This document shows positions 32,824 to 39,710 of a DNA stretch of 47,608 nt, in pieces. The translations under genes were made by a program, and so were the position numbers. The stretch lies in contig JBGPOS010000025.1 of assembly GCA_041488155.1 (NCBI GenBank), positions 1 to 47,608 of the forward strand, given 5' to 3'. Under the pieces are notes generated by a model. That model worked only from the letters and a program-made list of their open reading frames with translations, searched no databases and was not told the DNA's origin. Every line of letters starts with the position of its first letter. Position 1 is the first letter of the stretch. The stretch is from JBGPOS01 sp041488155 (GTDB lineage Bacteria > Chloroflexota > Dehalococcoidia > Tepidiformales > Tepidiformaceae).

Positions 32824-34731
32824 ATGAATGAAGAACCGATCACGGCTCAGCGAATCGCGGGCTGGGATATCCAGGTCGAAGGCAGCGACGCGGTGCTGGC
32901 GTGGGCGGCCGAGGAGCTGCGACGCCATCTCGAGCGGGCGCGGCCGGGCGAGGGCCCGGCGGGTGTGCTGACGTTGCGCTCCGGGACCGGCGTTGCAGAC
33001 GGCTTCTCAGCGTCCGTGGGCGAGCGGACTGTCACGCTGGCGGGCGACAGCCCCAGGGGCACACTCAACGCCGTCTACTGGCTGCTTGAGCAACTTGGCT
33101 TCGCATGGGTCGAACCTGGCGAGGTTGGGGTGTCGTTCCTGCCGGGCGCGGCACTCGCGCCGGGCTCGTACCGGGAGGAACCGTCGTTCGCGGCGCGGAC
33201 GCTCATTCTTGGGCAGGACGCTCTCCACGACGACTGGCCTGCCTGGATGGAATGGGCGAGCCGGAACAGGTTCAACGACCTGTTCTTCCATGACACACCG
33301 CCGAGCCGGATGGACCGCGGCGGCGCGCCGCGCCCGGCCCGAGACGCAGAACTCGCCGCTGACGGCGGGGGCTGGATGTTCGAACGATGGAGGTCGGACG
33401 GACAGGCGATCGTCGCAGAAGCGGCGAGGCGCGGCCTTACGCTCCAATTCGGCGGCCACCACCTGCCCGGGCTCGTCCCGCGAGAGCTGTTCGCAGAGCA
33501 CCCGGAGTCGTTCCCGCTCCGCGGAGGTGGACGCGACCCCCGTTACAACCTCTGTCCGACTTCGGCCGGAGCGTTGGCCCAGGCGGAGAAGGCCGCCGCG
33601 GCGTTCGTCGCGCGCTTTCCCGGAGCGAGCGTCTACCACCTCTGGCCGGACGATATCCGCGGAGGGGGCTGGTGTGAGTGCGCCGGTTGCGAAGGGATGT
33701 CTCCTTCTGACCAGGCGCTGTTGGCGACGAACGCTGTCGCGGCAGCTGTCGGCCGGGCAGCGCCCGGAGCCCGGGTCGCCCACCTGGCCTACCACGACAC
33801 GGTCCGGCCGCCGGTGCGAGTTGAGCCGCGGGAGAACCTGGCGCTACTCTGGGCGCCCCGCGAACGCTGCTATGCGCATTCAATCGACGACGCGAGCTGC
33901 ACGAAAAACGCGAAGGAGTACTGGGCGCCGTTCCTCGGGCTGCTCGCTCACTTCGGGAACGACCGCACCAGGGTGCAAGTTTTCGAGTACTACAGCGATG
34001 CCATTCTCTTCAAGGGCATGGCGCCCGCGCACCTCGCTGTGCTGCCGAAGGACGCCCGCGCTTACGCCTCGGCCGGGGCGGGCAACCTCCAGGACCTGAT
34101 GGTCGGCAACCGGCCCTGGGTGGGGCCGCCCTGGCACGCATGGTGGACGGCTCGCTGCGCCTGGAATGCCGATGCAGATGCCGATGTGGCGCTCGAGCAC
34201 TTCTGCGCAGCAGCCTTCCCCGGGGCAGCTGGCGACATGGCTGCTGTCTATCGCGCTGAGGAAGCCGCCTACGGCCAGTTGCTTGACCTGCACGACCTCG
34301 AGGGCATCGCCCGGCACGACGTCCTCGACTTCTCGGACAGGCCGCGCACGACGCTCGGGCTGAAGGCGCGCGAGGCGCTCAAGGCGGCCGAGATGCTGAC
34401 CGGGGCTCGCGACTCGCTCCGTGCCATCCAGGGGGCGTCTCCCGTCGGGCGTGAGCGGATCGGGCGCGAACGCGCCCAGCTCGAGGTTGTTGCTGCGTTC
34501 GCCGGTCACCTCGCGGCGAGGACAGCCGCCTGGGACGCGGGCCTCGCGGGCGACTTGGCCAGGTCGCGCAGCTTCCTCGACCGCGCTGAGGAAGAGTTGA
34601 CCGCGATCGACGTCTGGGACAGGGAGTGGACTAAACCCGCGTACGCGGTGATTCGCGAGAACATGGCCCGGGCGCGCCGCTACCACACCGCGGAGCTGCG
34701 ACGGCGCTTCGGCGACGGCGTCCACGGCTAG
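32824..34731 (+). CDS. DUF4838 domain-containing protein, glycoside-hydrolase-like
   Basis: A 635-residue protein with the architecture of DUF4838 proteins, which are distantly related to GH20/GH67 enzymes. The N-terminal domain (about 10-110) resembles the carbohydrate-enzyme accessory fold, with VTLAGDSPRGTLNAVYWLLEQLGFAW. The central barrel includes EWASRNRFNDLFFHD, HHLPGLVPRELFAEHPESFP and VYHLWPDDIRGGGWCECAGCEG, then FEYYSDAILFKGM. No signal peptide is visible, so it is probably cytoplasmic, unlike many family members. The enzymatic activity and sugar are unknown. Confidence 0.75.
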   Translation: MNEEPITAQRIAGWDIQVEGSDAVLAWAAEELRRHLERARPGEGPAGVLTLRSGTGVADGFSASVGERTVTLAGDSPRGTLNAVYWLLEQLGFAWVEPGEVGVSFLPGAALAPGSYREEPSFAARTLILGQDALHDDWPAWMEWASRNRFNDLFFHDTPPSRMDRGGAPRPARDAELAADGGGWMFERWRSDGQAIVAEAARRGLTLQFGGHHLPGLVPRELFAEHPESFPLRGGGRDPRYNLCPTSAGALAQAEKAAAAFVARFPGASVYHLWPDDIRGGGWCECAGCEGMSPSDQALLATNAVAAAVGRAAPGARVAHLAYHDTVRPPVRVEPRENLALLWAPRERCYAHSIDDASCTKNAKEYWAPFLGLLAHFGNDRTRVQVFEYYSDAILFKGMAPAHLAVLPKDARAYASAGAGNLQDLMVGNRPWVGPPWHAWWTARCAWNADADADVALEHFCAAAFPGAAGDMAAVYRAEEAAYGQLLDLHDLEGIARHDVLDFSDRPRTTLGLKAREALKAAEMLTGARDSLRAIQGASPVGRERIGRERAQLEVVAAFAGHLAARTAAWDAGLAGDLARSRSFLDRAEEELTAIDVWDREWTKPAYAVIRENMARARRYHTAELRRRFGDGVHG

Positions 34732-34760
34732 AGTGGCTGTCGGGGCGTCGGCCAGGCCTG

Positions 34761-34766
34761 TACGCT
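34761..34766 (+). promoter_or_regulatory. Leaderless-type -10 box (TACGCT) of the thiamine pyrophosphokinase gene
   Basis: TACGCT ends 7 nt before ATG 34774. Confidence 0.5.
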
Positions 34767-34773
34767 CTCGTTG

Positions 34774-35406
34774 ATGCGTGCCCTCGTCTTCGCCAACGGC
34801 GATCTGCCTTCTCAGGCGTTGATCGACGAACTGCGCGCCGGGGCTGACCTGGTGGTGGCGGCGGACGGCGGCGTCGACAAGGCAGCCGCGGCGGGGGTCG
34901 AAGTCGACGCGATCGTGGGCGACTTCGATTCTGTCAGCGCCGAAGCTCGCAGCCGCCTGCCGCGTGAGCGGTTCCACCACGAACCTGCCCTCGACGCGAC
35001 CGACCTAGAGAAGGCGGTCCGCTTCTGCGTGGGGAGGGGCTGCACGGCGATCGACGTTGTTGCGGCGGGCGGGGGCCGCGCCGACCACGCCCTGGCGAAC
35101 CTCTCGATCCTGGCGATGTTCGGGCGGAGTGCACGGGTGCGCGTCGTCGACGATCGCTTTGAAGTGAGCCTGGTTGATGGCGAGGCAACGGTCGAAGGTC
35201 CCCCCGGGACCGTGGTGTCGCTCGTGGCGGTCGGGCGGTGTCAGGGCGTGACGACTAGAGGCTTGCGCTGGGACCTTTCGGACAGAACGTTGGTCTTCAG
35301 TCCGCTCGGCATTCACAACGAGATTCTGACTTCGCCGGTGACCGTCTCGGTGCATACTGGCGATCTGCTGCTGTTCAAGGGGCGGTGGGTAGAAAAGCAC
35401 GGGTAA
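34774..35406 (+). CDS. thiN: Thiamine diphosphokinase
   Basis: A 210-residue thiamin pyrophosphokinase, which makes thiamine diphosphate from thiamine and ATP. It shows RALVFANGDLP, VVAADGGVDKAAAAGVEVDAIVGDFDSVS (the catalytic acidic cluster), ATDLEKAVRFCVGRG and VVAAGGGRADHALANLSIL, all typical of the TPK family. The C-terminal beta-sandwich that binds thiamine ends with DLLLFKGRWV. A TTG lies directly before the ATG, but the -10 box spacing favours ATG 34774. The product could serve the thiamine-diphosphate enzyme encoded at 45.2-46.8 kb. Confidence 0.93.
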   Translation: MRALVFANGDLPSQALIDELRAGADLVVAADGGVDKAAAAGVEVDAIVGDFDSVSAEARSRLPRERFHHEPALDATDLEKAVRFCVGRGCTAIDVVAAGGGRADHALANLSILAMFGRSARVRVVDDRFEVSLVDGEATVEGPPGTVVSLVAVGRCQGVTTRGLRWDLSDRTLVFSPLGIHNEILTSPVTVSVHTGDLLLFKGRWVEKHG

Positions 35407-35527
35407 AGCAGCAGACCTGCGCGACTTGCCGCGGCACTTTCAGTCTGAGTTACTCCATAGATAGAGCAGGTGGTGGGTCCGGAAACCTCGCCGGTGTCCG
35501 GATCGGTCCAACTCAAGGAGACAATTG

Positions 35528-36382
35528 ATGGGATTCACTGGAAGACATCGACTGATCGGCATCGCAATTGCGGGCGTGGTGTCGGTTGGAGTTATCGGGG
35601 GCGCGGCGGTGGCCATAGCCCAGAGCCCTGGTTCGACGCCAAGTTCGGACCAGTCGACTACGTCCGTAGACATGGACCTGGACGGCCATCACGGAAAGAT
35701 CGTGCACGCCGGGCTCAAAGAGATCCTGGACGCCTCCGGGCTGACTCAGGACCAGGTGAAGCAGGGCTTCGCAGCCGGCAAGAGCCTCAACCAACTCATC
35801 ACAGACAACCACGGCGACCCGGTGGCGGTGCAGGCGAAGGTCCTCTCGGACCTCGACGCTAAGCTCAAGGACCTCGTCGGCAAGGGGACGATCACCCAGG
35901 CCCAATCCGACAAGATCGCGGCCAGGGCAAACACCGAGCTGCCGAAGCTCATGGACCACGCGCCCAAAGTGGGCGATCACGCCCCCAAGGCTGGCCCCGG
36001 CCCGCACCTTATCCTCGGTGGCCTGGACGCCGCGGCAAAGGCCATCGGGATCACTCCCCAAGAGCTGATGGCGCAGTTGAAGGACGGCAAGACGATCGCT
36101 GACGCCGCAAAGGCGAAGGGTGTCGACCCGCAGAAGGTCATCGACGCCATCGTCGCGGACGAGACAGCCCGGATCGACAAACTGGTCACGGACGGCAAGC
36201 TTGACTCGACGAAAGCCGAGAAGCTGAAGAGCACTCTGAAGGACGCCATCACCAAATTCGTGAACGATGGTGGCCCGCACTTCGGAATGCATGGGCGAGG
36301 CGGCCCCGGCTTTCGGCAGGGCGGTCCGAAAGGCGCCCCGCACGGTGGTACGCCGCCTGGGAATCAGCAACCCGCCCAGTAG
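35528..36382 (+). CDS. Secreted protein with two helical repeats, function unknown
   Basis: A 284-residue exported protein. The signal peptide RLIGIAIAGVVSVGVIGGAA ends near AIA-QS (residue about 32). The mature part holds two matching ~70-residue repeats. Repeat 1 (about 60-130) runs GLKEILDASGLTQDQVKQGF to QAQSDKI, and repeat 2 (about 167-235) runs GLDAAAKAIGITPQELMAQL to STKAEKL. Each pairs a 'G(I/L)T..E/D' turn with a long helix and a 'LV..G.(I/L)' segment. A Gly/Pro/His-rich tail follows. It resembles secreted actinobacterial and Chloroflexota proteins with such repeats. A strong AAGGAGA ribosome-binding site supports ATG 35528. The role is unknown. Confidence 0.8.
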   Translation: MGFTGRHRLIGIAIAGVVSVGVIGGAAVAIAQSPGSTPSSDQSTTSVDMDLDGHHGKIVHAGLKEILDASGLTQDQVKQGFAAGKSLNQLITDNHGDPVAVQAKVLSDLDAKLKDLVGKGTITQAQSDKIAARANTELPKLMDHAPKVGDHAPKAGPGPHLILGGLDAAAKAIGITPQELMAQLKDGKTIADAAKAKGVDPQKVIDAIVADETARIDKLVTDGKLDSTKAEKLKSTLKDAITKFVNDGGPHFGMHGRGGPGFRQGGPKGAPHGGTPPGNQQPAQ

Positions 36383-36420
36383 TTGATCCAGTAGTTGAAG
36401 CAGGGGTTCCCTCCCCTCTC

Positions 36421-36450
36421 GCGGCCCCGGCCATCCCCCGCCGGGGCCGC
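36421..36450 (+). terminator. Terminator after the secreted repeat protein gene
   Basis: GCGGCCCCGGC (36421-36431) pairs perfectly with GCCGGGGCCGC (36440-36450) around an 8-nt loop, followed by TTCG. It is a very stable 11-bp stem but the T-run is poor. Confidence 0.6.
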
Positions 36451-36485
36451 TTCGCGTCCGGCATGTGGCCGGATGGCCCGCGGGG

Positions 36486-36491
36486 TACAAT
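36486..36491 (+). promoter_or_regulatory. -10 box (TACAAT) upstream of the dapA-like gene
   Basis: TACAAT lies 30 nt before ATG 36522, giving a short leader of about 24 nt with GGAG upstream of the ATG. Confidence 0.5.
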
Positions 36492-36521
36492 GTTCGTCCA
36501 TCCCCTGACGGAGCTGAGGCT

Positions 36522-37415
36522 ATGAACGAGCTCGGCCGCCTGCTCACGGCCATGGTCACTCCTTACACGGCCGACGGCGCCGTCGACTACCCGCACGCCC
36601 GTCGCCTGGCGGCGCACCTCGTGAGGGCTGGCAACGACGGCCTCGTGCTCGCGGGCACGACCGGCGAGTCGCCGCTCCTTTCGGACGATGAGAAGGCGCG
36701 GCTATGGCGGGAGGTCAAAGACGAATTAGGGGATCGCGCCACGATCGTCGCCGGGGCCGGAACGAACGATACGCGTCACTCGGTGCACCTCTCGCATCTG
36801 GCTGAGAAGGCAGGGGCGGACGCGATCCTTGCGGTCGTGCCTTACTACCTGAAGCCACCGCAGGAAGGCATCTACCAGCACTTCCGGGCGATCGCCGAGA
36901 GCACGCGGCTGCCGGTGATCGTTTACAACGTGCCCGGGCGTACGGGAGTGAACATGACCGTGGACACGATCCTCCGCCTGGCCGAGATCCCGAACATCGT
37001 CGGGGACAAAGAGGCGAACGGGGATCTGAGCCACTCGGCCGTAATCATGGAAGCGGCGCCCGAGTTCAAGCTCTGGAGCGGCAACGACAACGACAACTTC
37101 CCGCTCTGGTGCATGGGCGCCTGGGGCGCGATCAGCGTGACGGCACACATCGTTGCCGGCCAGCAGCGCAAGATGCTCGAAGCCGTGCTCGGCGGACGGG
37201 TGGCCGAGGGGGCAGCTATCCACCGCCGCCTCGTGCGCCTGACCGACGCCTGCTTCCTCAACGGCAGCCCAAGCACGATCCGCTACGTGCTGCGGCAGCT
37301 CGGGTTCGCGATCGGTGCGCCGCGCCTGCCGGTGGTGGAGCCCGACGAGGTCGTGGGCGCGAAGGTGATGGCCGAAGTGCGGAAGCACCGCCTGGACGTG
37401 CCGGTGCCGGCGTAG
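36522..37415 (+). CDS. dapA: 4-hydroxy-tetrahydrodipicolinate synthase (DapA-like)
   Basis: A 297-residue DapA-family aldolase, which condenses pyruvate with aspartate semialdehyde in lysine and peptidoglycan-precursor synthesis. Conserved residues are visible: LAGTTGESPLL (TT loop), VVPYYLKPPQEG, VYNVPGRTGVN (Tyr and Arg) and the Schiff-base Lys in VGDKEANGDLS. It matches the length of bacterial DapA, and no other dap genes are nearby. Related aldolases such as NanA and KDG aldolase share the fold, but the TTGES and YNVPGRTG motifs fit DapA. GAGCTGAGG precedes ATG 36522. Confidence 0.9.
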   Translation: MNELGRLLTAMVTPYTADGAVDYPHARRLAAHLVRAGNDGLVLAGTTGESPLLSDDEKARLWREVKDELGDRATIVAGAGTNDTRHSVHLSHLAEKAGADAILAVVPYYLKPPQEGIYQHFRAIAESTRLPVIVYNVPGRTGVNMTVDTILRLAEIPNIVGDKEANGDLSHSAVIMEAAPEFKLWSGNDNDNFPLWCMGAWGAISVTAHIVAGQQRKMLEAVLGGRVAEGAAIHRRLVRLTDACFLNGSPSTIRYVLRQLGFAIGAPRLPVVEPDEVVGAKVMAEVRKHRLDVPVPA

Positions 37416-37426
37416 CGGCCCCTTCG

Positions 37427-37966
37427 CTACCGGGTTTGCCAGCGCAGCTCCCAGGTGCGGACGGGCTCGTCGAAGCCCTTGAGGGTCCTCTCGCCGTTAT
37501 CGGTAAAGAGGAAGTCTTTGCCAGTCACGAGGTCGCGCACGACGTTTGAGGCGAGGATCTGCCCGCCGCTGGCAAGGGCTGCGATGCGTGCAGCGATGAT
37601 GACCGAAGAGCCGAAGAGGTCGTCGTCCTCGGCGATCGGTTCGCCCGCGTTGATGCCTACTCGAACCCGCAGGGGCTCGCCCTGGCGAGCCGAGAACGCC
37701 TTCTGGAGGTCGATGGCGCAGACGAGCGCACTCTGGGCGGAGTTGAAGCTCGCCATGAAGCCGTCGCCCATCGCCTTGATCTCGGTGCCGCCGTGCGCGC
37801 GCAGTGCCTCGCGCGTGATGCGTTCGTGTTCCCGGAGGACCTCGCGACCTTTGACGTCCCCCAGACGTCGCATCATCGCGCCGTGGCTTTCGATGTCGGT
37901 GAAGACGATCGTCCGAATTGGGGGCAGGCTGGCAGCCTCGCGCGCTGGTTCAGGGTCGGCTGAAGA
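37427..37966 (-). pseudogene. Class III adenylate/guanylate cyclase domain, frame-shifted from the hydrolase part
   Basis: The minus-strand frame from about 37966 to 37427 encodes a class III nucleotidyl cyclase domain. TIVFTDIESHG carries the first metal Asp, EIKAMGDGFMASF the second, and SSVIIAARIAALASGG the helix where the usual transition-state Asn is Ile. It ends TLKGFDEPVRTWELRW. No ATG, GTG or TTG lies in this frame between 38149 and the catalytic domain, and the 38149 ATG is within hydrolase coding sequence. It therefore reads best as the C-terminal half of the upstream hydrolase gene, reached by a one-base frame change near 37963-37966. This could be a mutation, a sequencing error or programmed frameshifting. 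Confidence 0.75.
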
Positions 37967-38736
37967 AACTCGGCGATCCTGGATCCAGGTAAAGTAGGCG
38001 CTGCGGGCGCCTCGAGCAGCGCGAACTGCGCGCCGGGGATGGCGGCGGCGAAGCGCTGTTCGACCTTGAGGTCGACCCAGGTACTCGCGGGGTTGAATAG
38101 AACGAGGGTTGGGCAAAGGATCTCCGTGAGGGCCTGGGTGGCGTCCCATTCCTCCAGCGCGGCGTATGCGGCGCGGAGAGCTTCGGGGCCTGAGCAGGCA
38201 CGGAGAAACTCTGCAAATTGGGAGGCCGCTGGTCCTTCGAGTTTCCAGAAAACTCGTGCGAAAGTCTCGGTGTAGAGTTCCCAGTCCATGTCGCGAATCG
38301 AGCGCTCGAACTGGACCACCGAGGAGTGCTGGTGTTCCGACTGTTTGGCGAACCCATCGACGAGGGCAAGGTGCGAGACCCGCTCAGGGAATCGGGCCGC
38401 CGCGGACAGTGCGATGATGGCCGCCTGCCCGAACGACGTCAGGGCGAAGCGGTCGATGCCGCAGGCCGCGACGACGGCCTCAAGATCGCGGATCATGGCG
38501 TCCATCGAAAAATCGATCGCGTCGCGGTCCGACAGCCCGCAGCCCCGAGAGTCGTACCAAATGACGCGGAAGCGCTGAGTCAGCAGTTCGAACTCTGCCG
38601 CCAGGCCCTGGGGCACGAGCAGTGCGTGACAGGCGGGCGGACAGGGGACCAGCACAAGTGCGGGCCCCGAACCGGCGGTTGCGTAGGCGATGCTGACGCC
38701 GTCCGTGGTGGTGGCGTACTGGATACGCGGCTCCAT
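37873..38736 (-). CDS. Alpha/beta hydrolase domain, N-terminal half of a hydrolase-cyclase fusion
   Basis: This 287-residue frame is an alpha/beta hydrolase of the kind normally fused to a class III adenylate cyclase. It opens MEPRIQYATTTDGVSIAYAT and has VIWYDSRGCGLSDRDAIDFSMDAMIRDLEAVV. The nucleophile elbow reads LTSFGQAA, where the usual Ser is Phe, so the hydrolase may be a sensor rather than an enzyme. About residue 257 (EFLQ) the fold ends, and the last ~29 residues are out-of-frame translation of cyclase sequence. A TAGAAT box lies 9 nt before ATG 38736 inside an inverted repeat. Confidence 0.78.
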   Translation of the reverse strand: MEPRIQYATTTDGVSIAYATAGSGPALVLVPCPPACHALLVPQGLAAEFELLTQRFRVIWYDSRGCGLSDRDAIDFSMDAMIRDLEAVVAACGIDRFALTSFGQAAIIALSAAARFPERVSHLALVDGFAKQSEHQHSSVVQFERSIRDMDWELYTETFARVFWKLEGPAASQFAEFLRACSGPEALRAAYAALEEWDATQALTEILCPTLVLFNPASTWVDLKVEQRFAAAIPGAQFALLEAPAAPTLPGSRIAEFLQPTLNQRARLPACPQFGRSSSPTSKATAR

Positions 38737-38737
38737 T

Positions 38738-38757
38738 GCGGACGAATTCTAGTCCGC
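38738..38757. repeat. Inverted repeat around the -10 box of the hydrolase-cyclase gene
   Basis: GCGGAC (38738-38743) and GTCCGC (38752-38757) flank an 8-nt spacer that holds the minus-strand -10 box TAGAAT (38746-38751). The position suits a repressor operator. Confidence 0.5.
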
Positions 38758-38852
38758 CCGGTCAACATGCGGGGACGGTTCCCCGTGCCCAGGGATTTCT
38801 TCCCGTGTATGCCTGCGTCGTGCTACGTTCCCCTTTACCCCTGAGGTTGGGA

Positions 38853-39710
38853 ATGAGTGAACTTGGGTCGACGCTGATCCGGGCGCGAGAGGCCCGTGGC
38901 CTTAGCCTCGAAGACGCGGAACGCGACACCCGGATCTCCCGGCGCTACCTGCAGGCTCTTGAATCGGAGCAGTTCGAGGTGATCCCGGCGCCGGTGTACG
39001 CGCGCGGGTTTCTGCGATCGTACTCGCAATACCTCGGGCTCGACCCACAGGACATGCTCTTGCTGTTCCCGCGGGACGAGGAGGCCGGCTATGGGCAGGC
39101 GGCGTCGCCGTCCGCCCGTCCTTCGATGCAGCAGCCGGCCAGCGCCGTAGGGCCAGCGAGACCGACGTGGCAGCGTCCTCCGCAGACGCGCGTCGCCAAG
39201 GGCACCACCATCGAAACGCCGTTCGAACCCACTATCGGGATCGATATAGGGGTGCCCTCGCCGAGCAGGCGGCTGAAGACCGACCCCGCCGCCCAGGCGC
39301 GGTCGTTGACGGTTCTGATCATTGCGATTGGCGCGGTGGTTGTGGTGGTGCTCCTGGCGTACTTAATCTCGAACCTGGGCAGTGGGGGCGATAGCTCTTC
39401 TACGCCGAAGAGCACCTCCGGGACGCTGTTTCCTGCCGGGAGCCAGACCCTGGCGCCGGGCGCAGGCGCGAGTGCCTCAGCGGCCGTCGGGGCGAGCGGC
39501 CTTCCCGTGAAGCGTGGCACGGTGCCCGATGTGCTGGGCCAGCCACTCGCGACCGCGAAGCTGGCCCTCCAGGAGGCCGGCTTCCAGGTGAACGAGCGGC
39601 ACCTGAACAACTCCAAGCCCAAGGGGACAATCATCGACCAATCGCCCGCCCCGAACATCGCGCAGGCCCCGGACTCCACGGTCAATATCGTGGTGAGCGA
39701 CGGTCCTTGA
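38853..39710 (+). CDS. RodZ-like helix-turn-helix protein with C-terminal PASTA domain
   Basis: A 285-residue bitopic membrane protein. Residues 1-72 are the RodZ-type HTH (STLIRAREARGLSLEDAERD, TRISRRYLQALE, VYARGFLRSYSQYLGLDPQD). A Pro/Ser linker and a helix at 151-173 follow, then an outside Ser/Thr linker. A single PASTA domain ends the protein at about 219-285 (VPDVLGQPLATAKLALQEAGF ... GTIIDQSPAPN). RodZ links MreB to the envelope in rods. PASTA domains bind muropeptides or crosslinks, so this protein could couple wall sensing to the inner face. ATG 38853 has GAGG about 8 nt upstream. Its TGA overlaps the rimO ATG. Confidence 0.87.
   Translation: MSELGSTLIRAREARGLSLEDAERDTRISRRYLQALESEQFEVIPAPVYARGFLRSYSQYLGLDPQDMLLLFPRDEEAGYGQAASPSARPSMQQPASAVGPARPTWQRPPQTRVAKGTTIETPFEPTIGIDIGVPSPSRRLKTDPAAQARSLTVLIIAIGAVVVVVLLAYLISNLGSGGDSSSTPKSTSGTLFPAGSQTLAPGAGASASAAVGASGLPVKRGTVPDVLGQPLATAKLALQEAGFQVNERHLNNSKPKGTIIDQSPAPNIAQAPDSTVNIVVSDGP

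Noticed and set aside
37427..38149. ATG 38149 as an independent start of the cyclase
   Set aside because: It lies well inside hydrolase coding sequence and its first ~60 residues resemble nothing. The cyclase is better explained as the shifted C-terminal half.
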